From the NCBI RefSeq assembly GCF_050433445.1, contig NZ_JBNPXF010000039.1, positions 1-12,243 of the forward strand: 12,243 nt of DNA, given 5' to 3'. Positions 6,146-12,243 of the stretch are shown here, piece after piece (position 1 is the stretch's first letter; each line of letters opens with the position of its first letter). Position numbers and translations under genes: made by a program. The notes below the pieces were generated by a model, which saw only the letters and a program-made list of their open reading frames with translations, was not told the origin of the DNA and ran no database searches. Source of the DNA: Kroppenstedtia sanguinis (GTDB lineage Bacteria > Bacillota > Bacilli > Thermoactinomycetales > DSM-45169).

Positions 6146-7264
6146 ATGATGCGAACGGAACAGGATTATCGGCCGGGTCTTGAAGGAGTGATCGCCAGCA
6201 AGACGGAAATCTCATTCCTGGATGTGGATGCGGAAGAGATTGTTTTGCGTGGCTATGATCTGATCGAACTGGCCAAAAAAGTTCAATATGTAGACGTGAT
6301 CGCCCTTCTCCTCGACGGAAAACTTCCCAGTGAAGAGGAGCGGGAAGCCTTGGAGGAGGATCTGAAAGCGGATGTTGATCTTCCCGAAGCGGTTCTATCG
6401 GTGCTGAATTTACTCCCGCAAGAAACCCATGGGATGGATGCGTTGCGGACGGGGATTTCGGCCCTCGCCAGCTTTGATGAGGAACTGGAGGATCGTTCAC
6501 GGGAAGCCAATCGCCGGAAAGCGATTCGCTTATTGGCCAAAGTACCGACGATCATCGCTAATAGTTACCGAGTCAAAATGAAAAAATCTGTAGTTCAACC
6601 CCGGAAAGATCTACCTTATAGCGCCAACTTTTTATACATGCTGACAGGGAAGGTGCCTTCAGATAGTGAAGCACAAGCCTTCGATCAGTCGCTGATCGTG
6701 TACAGCGAACATGAAATGCCGAATTCAACATTTGCCGCCCGGGTGATTGCCTCAACCCTGTCCGATTTTTATGGAGCCTTGACAGGAGCGGTTTCTTCAC
6801 TGAAAGGGACTCTCCACGGCGGAGCCAATGAAGCAGTAATGAAAATGCTCCTGGAGGCCCAGTCGAAAGATCGGATAGAGCCCTTGATTTTGGAGAAATT
6901 GCGTAACAAAGAGCGGATTATGGGATTTGGTCACCGTGTGTACATGGGGAAAATGGATCCGCGTGCGCTACTGATGAAACAGGCCTTGCTGAAATTGACG
7001 GAAGAGAAAGGCCAGAGCGACTTATACGAAATGTGCGAAATCGGGGAAGCGGTTATGCTTCGGGAGAAAGGGCTCTATCCTAACCTCGATTATTACGCCG
7101 CTCCGGTTTACTATCTATTGGATATTCCGATTGACCTTTATACGCCGATCTTTCTGGCAGCGAGGACAGCGGGGATCAGTGCCCATGTGATCGAACAGCA
7201 CGATCATAACCGGCTGTTCCGGCCGCGCATTCACTATACGGGACCGCGGAACCTCCATCCTTAA
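6146..7264 (+). CDS. prpC: 2-methylcitrate synthase (citrate synthase family, PrpC/MmgD)
   Basis: Condenses propionyl-CoA with oxaloacetate to 2-methylcitrate and CoA, the first step of the methylcitrate cycle, in the cytoplasm; such enzymes usually also accept acetyl-CoA. The 372-residue chain has the length of the short Gram-positive citrate synthases. Family residues are all present: His189 in SEHEMPNSTFAARV, His224 in LHGGANEAV, His263 in GFGHRVY, and the catalytic Asp315 in YPNLDYYAAPVYY. The start at 6146 follows AGGGAGG by six bases; a second ATG at 6149 is an equally reasonable start. Sequence alone cannot exclude ordinary citrate synthase, but the run prpC-prpD-prpB under one promoter makes the methylcitrate role very likely. 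It is followed after 47 bases by prpD, without a terminator between. Confidence 0.93.
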   Translation: MMRTEQDYRPGLEGVIASKTEISFLDVDAEEIVLRGYDLIELAKKVQYVDVIALLLDGKLPSEEEREALEEDLKADVDLPEAVLSVLNLLPQETHGMDALRTGISALASFDEELEDRSREANRRKAIRLLAKVPTIIANSYRVKMKKSVVQPRKDLPYSANFLYMLTGKVPSDSEAQAFDQSLIVYSEHEMPNSTFAARVIASTLSDFYGALTGAVSSLKGTLHGGANEAVMKMLLEAQSKDRIEPLILEKLRNKERIMGFGHRVYMGKMDPRALLMKQALLKLTEEKGQSDLYEMCEIGEAVMLREKGLYPNLDYYAAPVYYLLDIPIDLYTPIFLAARTAGISAHVIEQHDHNRLFRPRIHYTGPRNLHP

Positions 7265-7311
7265 AATGCGAAAATAATTTTCACTAAATCGAAGGGGAGG
7301 CAAGAATCATC

Positions 7312-8760
7312 ATGACGAGCCCTGTGACACTATCAGGAGCCCATACATTCGATAAAATTCTGGTGGACATCGCCGACTACGTTGTAAAAGGCGAGATTGA
7401 CAGCCATGAAGCCTATGAGACAGCACATTACGTCTTGTTGGATACCTTGGGGTGTGGCCTGCTTGCTCTTCGCTATCCCGAATGCACCAAACATTTGGGG
7501 CCGATCGTCCCGGGAACGGTGGTCCCCCATGGTACACGGGTTCCAGGCACGCAGTTTGAGCTGGACCCGGTTCACGGTGCGTTTAATATCGGGTGTATGA
7601 TCCGTTGGTTGGATTACAATGACACGTGGCTGGCCCAAGAGTGGGGACATCCCTCAGACAACTTGGGGGGAATTCTGGCAGTCGCCGATTATCTGAGTCG
7701 GAGGAATATCGCTGAAGGGAAAGATCCCCTGACGGTGAAAGACGTATTGACAGCCATGATCCAAGCGCATGAGATTCAGGGAATTTTAGCCCTGGAAAAC
7801 AGTCTGAACCGTGTGGGTCTTGACCATGTGCTGTTTGTCAAAGTTGCATCCACAGCGGTTGTGACGGCAATGCTGGGCGGGAATCGGGAGCAAGTGCTAG
7901 CTGCTCTGTCCAATGCATGGATCGATAACTCCAGTCTGCGGACCTACCGTCATGCGCCCAACACAGGATCGAGGAAATCCTGGGCGGCTGGGGATGCTAC
8001 TAGCCGTGCCGTTCGGTTGGCCTTGATGGCGGTAAATGGAGAGATGGGGTATCCGACGGCTCTATCCGCCAAAACGTGGGGATTCCACGATGTCCTGTTT
8101 AAAGAAAAGGAATTAAAACTGGCTCGGCCCTTGGATTCTTACGTTATGGAAAATGTTCTGCTGAAGGTGGCCTATCCGGCGGAGTTTCACGCTCAGACAG
8201 CGGCGGAGTGCGCGATTCAGCTCCATGAAGAAGTGAAGGGGCGGCTGAATGAGATCGACCGTGTCGAGATTGCCACCCACGAAGCTGCCATCCGGATTAT
8301 CGACAAAAAGGGACCCCTCTCCAACCCAGCCGATCGCGACCATTGTTTGCAGTACGTCACAGCGATCGGACTGCTTTTTGGGGAGTTGACAGCCGATCAT
8401 TACGAAGATGATGTGGCCAGTGATCCGCGTATCGATGCACTACGGGAAAAGATGGTGGTTACCGAAAATCAGCAATACAGCCAAGATTATCTCGATCCTG
8501 ACAAGCGGTCCATCGCCAACGCGATCCGGGTTTACTTTAAGGATGGCACGGCAACGGAAGAGGTGGAGTGCCAGTATCCCATCGGACATCGCAGACGCCG
8601 GGAGGAAGGGATACCGAAGTTGATCGAGAAATACAAGGCCAACCTGGCGACACGTTTCCCTAAGCAACAGGTGAATCAAATACTGGATCTGACGTTGGCT
8701 GACCGGGAGCGATTGGAACAGACGCCGGTGCCTGACTTGATGAAGGCATTGGTCATCTGA
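7312..8760 (+). CDS. prpD: 2-methylcitrate dehydratase (MmgE/PrpD family)
   Basis: Dehydrates 2-methylcitrate to 2-methyl-cis-aconitate, the second step of the cycle; it is an iron-sulphur-free enzyme of the MmgE/PrpD family. The 482 residues match the usual family length and the sequence runs intact from end to end. Family landmarks include the N-terminal helix YVLLDTLGCGLLALRYPEC (about 41-59), the MIRWLDYNDTWLAQEWGHPSDNLGG stretch (about 96-120), which bears conserved Asp and His residues of the active-site region, and the RKSWAAGDATSRAV segment (about 222-235). GAAGGGGAGG lies upstream of the ATG at 7312 with a slightly long spacer of 11 bases. No acnD or prpF is present, so hydration of the product to 2-methylisocitrate presumably falls to a general aconitase elsewhere, as in Bacillus. 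The 82-base gap to prpB has no clear terminator. Confidence 0.95.
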   Translation: MTSPVTLSGAHTFDKILVDIADYVVKGEIDSHEAYETAHYVLLDTLGCGLLALRYPECTKHLGPIVPGTVVPHGTRVPGTQFELDPVHGAFNIGCMIRWLDYNDTWLAQEWGHPSDNLGGILAVADYLSRRNIAEGKDPLTVKDVLTAMIQAHEIQGILALENSLNRVGLDHVLFVKVASTAVVTAMLGGNREQVLAALSNAWIDNSSLRTYRHAPNTGSRKSWAAGDATSRAVRLALMAVNGEMGYPTALSAKTWGFHDVLFKEKELKLARPLDSYVMENVLLKVAYPAEFHAQTAAECAIQLHEEVKGRLNEIDRVEIATHEAAIRIIDKKGPLSNPADRDHCLQYVTAIGLLFGELTADHYEDDVASDPRIDALREKMVVTENQQYSQDYLDPDKRSIANAIRVYFKDGTATEEVECQYPIGHRRRREEGIPKLIEKYKANLATRFPKQQVNQILDLTLADRERLEQTPVPDLMKALVI

Positions 8761-8842
8761 GAAGCAGGTGGGGAACTCTCCCTACATGCCAGGTGTATCC
8801 GTGATATTCTGTACGACATCCAGTTGATGGGAGGGAATCTCC

Positions 8843-9763
8843 ATGTCATGGCTGATCGAAGAAGAACGCAACCAATCAGAATTGGCCGCAGATTTCCGTC
8901 GTCGGATCCAGTCTCCCCCGATCCTGAAAATTCCCGGGGCCCATGATGGGATGGCGGCATTGATCGCCAAACGGATGGGCTTTGAAGCCCTTTACCTATC
9001 CGGGGCGGCGTACACGGCGAGCCGGGGACTGCCTGATCTCGGAGTGATCCACTCGGAGGAGATTGCTACCCGGGCGCGAGATTTGGTGCGCGCGACGAGC
9101 CTTCCTCTTCTAGTCGATATCGATACGGGTTTCGGTGGAGTATTAAATGTAGCGCGTACCGCACGGGAGATGGTGGAGGCGAAGGTGGCCGCCGTTCAGA
9201 TGGAGGATCAGCAACTTCCGAAAAAATGCGGCCACTTAAACGGAAAACAGTTGGTCTCAACAGAAGAGATGGTGCAAAAAATCCAAGCGATCAAGGAGAC
9301 GGCTCCGTCTTTGGTGGTTGTAGCCCGGACCGATGCAAAAGGTGTCGAGGGAATCGATGCCGCCATTTACCGGGCTAAGCAATATGTAGCAGCAGGGGCG
9401 GATGCTGTTTTTCCAGAAGCGTTGCAGGATGAAGAGGAGTTTCGGCGGTTAGGTGCTGAAGTGGATGTGCCGCTCTTGGCCAATATGACAGAGTTCGGTC
9501 GCACCCCCTATTACACCGCCGATCAGTTTCAAGCATGGGGTTTTCGGATGGTAATTTATCCGGTCACTTCCCTGCGGGTGGCGGCCAAAGCCTATGAACG
9601 GGTTTTTTCCGAAATCATGAATACAGGTACCCAAAAAGGTTCGCTGGAAGATATGCAAACGAGGCAAGAGCTGTATGACACCATTCGTTATTACGATTAT
9701 GAAGAATTGGATGGGAAAATCGCCAAGACGATTTTGCCTGAGATCGATTCCTCCAAGAGCTGA
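8843..9763 (+). CDS. prpB: Methylisocitrate lyase (PrpB / MmgF)
   Basis: Cleaves 2-methylisocitrate to pyruvate and succinate, the last step of the methylcitrate cycle. It is a 306-residue member of the isocitrate lyase/PEP mutase superfamily, a TIM-barrel fold needing magnesium. The signature KKCGHLNGK carries the catalytic Cys129. VDIDTGFGG supplies metal-binding Asp92 and Asp94, and QMEDQ just before the signature is also a family element. The C-terminal DTIRYYDYEELDGKI helix, usual in PrpB, is present. Length about 300 and the single short KKCGH loop separate it from true isocitrate lyases, which exceed 420 residues. GGGAGGG lies at good spacing before the ATG at 8843. It is the last gene of the operon and is followed by a 12-bp-stem terminator. 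Confidence 0.95.
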   Translation: MSWLIEEERNQSELAADFRRRIQSPPILKIPGAHDGMAALIAKRMGFEALYLSGAAYTASRGLPDLGVIHSEEIATRARDLVRATSLPLLVDIDTGFGGVLNVARTAREMVEAKVAAVQMEDQQLPKKCGHLNGKQLVSTEEMVQKIQAIKETAPSLVVVARTDAKGVEGIDAAIYRAKQYVAAGADAVFPEALQDEEEFRRLGAEVDVPLLANMTEFGRTPYYTADQFQAWGFRMVIYPVTSLRVAAKAYERVFSEIMNTGTQKGSLEDMQTRQELYDTIRYYDYEELDGKIAKTILPEIDSSKS

Positions 9764-9790
9764 TTGAGCAGCTTCACCTCTGTTGCGCAG

Positions 9791-9832
9791 AAACACCCTG
9801 TCCGAATCCTGAAGATCGACAGGGTGTTTTTT
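9791..9832 (+). terminator. Rho-independent terminator of the prpCDB operon
   Basis: AAACACCCTGTC (9791-9802) pairs with GACAGGGTGTTT (9818-9829) as a 12-bp stem with a 15-base loop, followed by a run of six T residues ending at 9832. It begins 28 bases after the prpB stop. The convergent minus-strand gene ends only 17 bases further on, so the hairpin probably also serves that gene, though its minus-strand T-run is short. Confidence 0.92.
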
Positions 9833-9848
9833 GTTGGCTGGAAAGTTT

Positions 9849-11453
9849 TCAGCTATTCTTTGGACCCGATTTCATCAAATCCAAGATAAATGCTTTTAGA
9901 TCGACGATACGCCAGTGGCGGGGTTTTTGATCCGTACCGGCGATGATGATCGGAGCCACCGAGTCGATTCGGTGTAAAGAACCGTGACCGGCACCTCCCT
10001 TGTGCTGGGGTGAGGAAGTATCGGCCAATTCATAGCCGGGGCGAGTTGTCACCACCAGAAAACGACCGGCATGGGAGTTCAGGGAAGCGGAGAGGCGAGC
10101 TAGGGCATCAGGGAAATCGCCGTATGAGAGGCACTTTTTTGTCTGATCCAAGGATAGATCGAGAGCAGCCGGGTCTCCTTTCAGATCCCAAGCTTGTTCA
10201 TAGGAGTCCGTCCAGTCTTCACCCATCCGGTATAACAACTCTTGATCTGTGGTAGCATTCAGCACCCGAATCCAGTCACCTTTATCGGGGAAGGCAATCA
10301 GGTCGATCCGCTCATCTGTTTTCAGGATGTCCGCCAGAGTCTGCAAAGAGATCTCTTCCTTCAAGGAGTAGACATAAGCAGAGCGTTCGTTGACGGCCAA
10401 GACCAGTTCTGTTTGGTCATCGGGGGGATGACCGGGTTGTAGCACATGGTATTCTTGGAAAAGTTGATCTAGCCGAACGACAGGGTTTTGATCTGAGGGG
10501 TGGATGGGAGTTTGCCCGCCATCTCCCGCGATCACCCAAATGATTTTCTCTAGCGCTTCCTCCCAACTGGAAAAGCTGTCCAGTAATTTTTGGAGGTTTT
10601 GGTCCAGTTTTTGAAGTCCTTGTCTTTCTGCGGCCCCACCTCCCTTTTTATGAATAGGTTTGTCCAGATCAGGTAGATAGACAAACAGAAAATCTGGTAG
10701 CCGGTTTTCTTGGATCAAATATCGGGTGGTTTCAATGGCGTAATCATCATTAAAGCCGAATTCCTGGGCAGGCCCCTCGGAAAGAGGAACTTTCTCCTGA
10801 AGCGGATTGGAAAAGGCACCTAGAGATAAAAAATCGGGTCCTTTCCCCTTCAACCGTTCCGGGAGCGGGGTGGGGGAGGCCATCCACGAGGGAAAGGAGA
10901 GGACATGGTTTGCCCTTCCTCGATAGATCATCCCGTTGATAGAACCACTCTGGATTCCCCGATCAGCCAATTCTTCGTAAACCGTCGGAGTCTCTTTGCT
11001 CAAATGACTATTGTTGAGATGAATGGCTGCGTCTTCGATGGTTTGCTGGATACCATCGCTGACGATTTCATGAAGGCCGGTTCCATAGTTGACCAGTCGC
11101 TTTTCCTTTAGATCAAACCAAATCAACCCAGGAATTCGATGTTGGTCTGGGTAAGTCCCGGTCAGCAGGGTGCTGTCCACTGTGACGGACATGGTAGGGA
11201 AGGAGCTGACCATTTCTTTATTATAGATTCCCTGTTGAATCAAATAGGAGAGTGCGGGAAGCTCTTTATTGTTGACTCCCTGATCGATGGCAGGGGACAT
11301 GAGGGAGTCGACTAGGATCCAGATCACTTTTCGGTCAGTGTTGGCCGTGGGACTCAGGCGGTCCAAGTCGTGCTCATGCTGTTTAGGCTTAGAAAATTGA
11401 TAATAGAGATAGATCAGGATCAAAAGCAATAAAAGGACCAACACCCAGCGCAT
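9849..11453 (-). CDS. Membrane-anchored alkaline phosphatase superfamily hydrolase (phosphodiesterase-like)
   Basis: A 534-residue protein with one N-terminal membrane anchor (about residues 4-18) and a large domain, probably outside the membrane, of the alkaline-phosphatase/nucleotide-pyrophosphatase superfamily; its substrate is unknown. Metal-site motifs are seen in order: Asp49 in WILVDSL, the nucleophile-type Thr87 in SFPTMSVTVDSTLLTGTYP, Asp264 and His268 in LPDLDKPIHKKG, Asp311 in IAGDGGQTP, and His490 in GGAGHGSLHR. The usual Asp-His pair reads Asp-Gly at 311-312, so one expected metal-binding His is missing or replaced. The start at 11453 is chosen because the anchor begins right there and AAGGA lies ten bases upstream. 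A longer reading from TTG 11537 would begin inside the operator palindrome and has no binding site. It converges on prpB and is divergent from the thioesterase, sharing its operator region. Confidence 0.82.
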   Translation of the reverse strand: MRWVLVLLLLLILIYLYYQFSKPKQHEHDLDRLSPTANTDRKVIWILVDSLMSPAIDQGVNNKELPALSYLIQQGIYNKEMVSSFPTMSVTVDSTLLTGTYPDQHRIPGLIWFDLKEKRLVNYGTGLHEIVSDGIQQTIEDAAIHLNNSHLSKETPTVYEELADRGIQSGSINGMIYRGRANHVLSFPSWMASPTPLPERLKGKGPDFLSLGAFSNPLQEKVPLSEGPAQEFGFNDDYAIETTRYLIQENRLPDFLFVYLPDLDKPIHKKGGGAAERQGLQKLDQNLQKLLDSFSSWEEALEKIIWVIAGDGGQTPIHPSDQNPVVRLDQLFQEYHVLQPGHPPDDQTELVLAVNERSAYVYSLKEEISLQTLADILKTDERIDLIAFPDKGDWIRVLNATTDQELLYRMGEDWTDSYEQAWDLKGDPAALDLSLDQTKKCLSYGDFPDALARLSASLNSHAGRFLVVTTRPGYELADTSSPQHKGGAGHGSLHRIDSVAPIIIAGTDQKPRHWRIVDLKAFILDLMKSGPKNS

Positions 11454-11517
11454 CCGGAACACATCCTTATATAGAAGTTCATACCCCAATCGTGGCTCTT
11501 TCGGAGCGGTTTTATGC

Positions 11518-11553
11518 ACCACAATATGAATGAACAATCATTCATATTGTGGT
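11518..11553. promoter_or_regulatory. FadR (YsiA)-type operator in a 15-bp inverted repeat
   Basis: Two exact 15-base arms (11518-11532 and 11539-11553) flank AACAAT. The core TGAATGAACAATCATTCA (11527-11544) matches the B. subtilis FadR operator consensus TGAATGAMTANTCATTCA at 17 of 18 positions. FadR is the TetR-type repressor of fatty-acid beta-oxidation genes that is released by long-chain acyl-CoA. The palindrome lies between divergent genes and touches the first base of the plus-strand -10 box, where bound protein would block transcription. On the minus strand TTGTTC (11532-11537) followed by an A-rich stretch could be the hydrolase promoter, so both genes may be controlled. Confidence 0.75.
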
Positions 11554-11558
11554 ATACT
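11550..11558 (+). promoter_or_regulatory. Extended -10 promoter of the thioesterase gene
   Basis: TGGTATACT is an extended -10 element (TG, one base, then TATACT). No good -35 box stands 17 bases upstream, which is common for extended -10 promoters. Transcription would start near 11565, leaving a short leader with GAGAGGAG before the GTG start at 11588. The box overlaps the edge of the FadR-type palindrome. Confidence 0.65.
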
Positions 11559-11587
11559 GTATTTACTGTGGAGAGAGGAGTGGCATT

Positions 11588-11986
11588 GTGCAACAGGAAT
11601 TTGAGCTGACTGTCCGATCCACGGATGTGGACATGATTGGTCACGTCAATCATGCCAAGTATCTGGAGTATTTGGAATGGGCTCGTTTTGAATGGTTGCG
11701 TGAGATCGGCCTGACCATGGAAGAGTTCCACCGACGCGAAATCTTGCCAGTGGTGGTTCATGTCAGTATCGACTATATGAAAGAGTTGAAGTTTGACGAG
11801 CAGATCCGCATCATCTCTGATCTCGCCCGAGTTGGGAAAAAAAGCAGTGTGATCGGGCAGACTATCTACAATTCCGCTGGCGAGTTGGCCTGCCAGGCTG
11901 AAGTTACCTGGGTGATGATCGATGCTCAGAAGCGAAAGGCGATCGAGTTGCCGCCGGAAATCAAACAGATGCTGCAGGGAATTTGA
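11588..11986 (+). CDS. Acyl-CoA thioesterase, 4HBT hot-dog fold (YbgC/FcbC-like)
   Basis: A 132-residue single-domain hot-dog protein, likely hydrolysing acyl-CoA thioesters in the cytoplasm; its chain-length preference is unknown. The N-terminal signature STDVDMIGHVNHAKYLEYLE (residues 11-30) followed by WAR has the Asp (about 15) and G-H-V-N loop typical of the 4-hydroxybenzoyl-CoA thioesterase/YbgC group. The length is normal for the family. The GTG start at 11588 is chosen because GAGGAG lies seven bases before it; an in-frame GTG at 11549 overlaps the promoter and operator and is not credible. The FadR-type operator at its promoter suggests it is induced when long-chain acyl-CoA accumulates, consistent with a role beside beta-oxidation. 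It is monocistronic, with its terminator beginning at the stop codon. Confidence 0.9.
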   Translation: MQQEFELTVRSTDVDMIGHVNHAKYLEYLEWARFEWLREIGLTMEEFHRREILPVVVHVSIDYMKELKFDEQIRIISDLARVGKKSSVIGQTIYNSAGELACQAEVTWVMIDAQKRKAIELPPEIKQMLQGI

Positions 11987-12011
11987 AGAGGCTTTTGATA
12001 AGCCTCTTTTT
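11986..12011 (+). terminator. Rho-independent terminator after the thioesterase gene
   Basis: AAGAGGCTT (11986-11994) pairs with AAGCCTCTT (12000-12008) around a five-base loop and runs into five T residues (12007-12011). Its first base is the last base of the TGA stop codon, so there is almost no 3' untranslated spacer. Confidence 0.9.
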
Positions 12012-12151
12012 GTACGTTTCCAACATTTGCGGTCGAATTCAGGGAAAGTTCACAGCAAGGGTGTACAAAACTGCGGATAAAATCGATAAACTGAAAGATG
12101 AGGATAAAGCTTTTTTATGACCCTTACAAGCGTTGTGAAAAAGTCGTCTAT

Positions 12152-12176
12152 CAGGCGTGTTGATTAGCCATATTTT
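12152..12176 (+). repeat. Further copy of the motif found at 4,963-5,184
   Basis: CAGGCGTGTTGATT (12152-12165) is the exact reverse complement of 5170-5183, and GCCATATTTT (12167-12176) that of 4963-4972 and 5056-5065. The two motifs that lie separately in the earlier region are joined here, which favours a common source over coincidence. The rest of 12012-12151 shows only an A/T-rich AAAGCTTTTTT stretch near 12106-12116 and no gene. Confidence 0.4.
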
Positions 12177-12189
12177 GGGTGGGGAGATC

Positions 12190-12243
12190 GTGTTCACCCA
12201 CGCGACCGTTGCCATCCGGCAAGGAAGTGAAAACTGGCCGCTC
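12190..12243 (+). CDS. Possible 5' fragment of a gene cut by the window end
   Basis: A GTG at 12190, preceded by GGTGGGGAG, opens a frame that reads VFTHATVAIRQGSENWPL to the last base. I do not recognise the protein. The spacing from the G-rich site to GTG is short, and the frame could extend upstream to GTG 12157. The opposite strand is also open from the edge, reading ERPVFTSLPDGNGRVGEHDL and ending NMANQHA before a TGA complementary to 12151-12153, and it could be the 3' end of a minus-strand gene instead. With 54 bases in view the choice cannot be made. Confidence 0.2.
   Translation, partial: MFTHATVAIRQGSENWPL

Noticed and set aside
5917..6183. An 88-codon open frame between the regulator and prpC
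   Set aside because: It overlaps the prpC start, covers the promoter and operator, and has no ribosome binding site; its sequence does not look like a protein family.
11454..11537. N-terminal extension of the hydrolase from TTG 11537
   Set aside because: The start would lie inside the FadR-type palindrome with no ribosome binding site, and it would put 28 residues before the membrane anchor.
11549..11587. Upstream GTG start for the thioesterase
   Set aside because: It overlaps the extended -10 box and the operator arm, while GTG 11588 has a good binding site and starts right at the fold.

Overview
The window looks like a chromosomal segment of a Bacillota species of the Bacillales. The support is a single-anchor SipS-type signal peptidase, strong AGGAGG-type ribosome binding sites, a cre-like site, a prpC-prpD-prpB (mmgD/mmgE/mmgF-like) cluster, and a near-perfect match to the Bacillus subtilis FadR (YsiA) operator. 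Base composition is moderate, about half GC. A Thermoactinomycetaceae-like host is a guess; the sequence alone cannot name the genus. No rRNA, tRNA or CRISPR array is visible.

Layout. (1) 1-92: the right end of an IS3-family insertion sequence, holding the last 16 codons of its transposase and its terminal inverted repeat. (2) 125-3159, minus strand: lepB (type I signal peptidase) downstream of a large FdhF/YdeP-type molybdopterin oxidoreductase. (3) 3160-3616: a divergent intergenic region with a perfect 8-bp hairpin in the oxidoreductase leader and an extended -10 promoter for the next gene. (4) 3617-4832: a DUF819 (YjcL-like) membrane protein with a strong terminator. (5) 4833-5219: about 390 bases without a gene but rich in structure: an imperfect 22-bp palindrome, a perfect 36-bp palindrome, a nested stem-loop that could fold as a three-way junction, and several copies of a short motif that recurs near 12,150. 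(6) 5220-9832: the methylcitrate-cycle locus, made of a GntR/FCD regulator, then prpC, prpD, prpB and a terminator. (7) 9849-11453, minus strand: a membrane-anchored alkaline-phosphatase-superfamily hydrolase. (8) 11588-12011, plus strand: a hot-dog-fold acyl-CoA thioesterase and its terminator, divergent from the hydrolase. (9) 12012-12243: mostly unassigned, with a possible gene fragment at the edge.

How the genes work together. PrpC condenses propionyl-CoA with oxaloacetate, PrpD dehydrates 2-methylcitrate, and PrpB cleaves 2-methylisocitrate to pyruvate and succinate. Rehydration of the aconitate intermediate must come from an aconitase elsewhere, since no acnD/prpF is present here. The promoter before prpC carries tandem TGTATA boxes typical of GntR/FCD regulators and, further down, a cre-like CcpA site, so control by an intermediate and by carbon catabolite repression is likely. 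The adjacent regulator gene carries a one-base frameshift near its start as written, so the locus may be deregulated, or the base may be a sequencing error.

The thioesterase promoter overlaps a TGAATGA(N4)TCATTCA palindrome matching the FadR operator at 17 of 18 positions, which ties that gene to fatty-acid degradation. Odd-chain fatty-acid oxidation would supply propionyl-CoA to the neighbouring methylcitrate genes, so the right half of the window reads as an acyl-CoA/propionyl-CoA neighbourhood. I found no clearly new multi-gene system. The most unusual material is regulatory: the FadR-like divergent operator, the frameshifted regulator, and the structured repeat region at 4,960-5,185.
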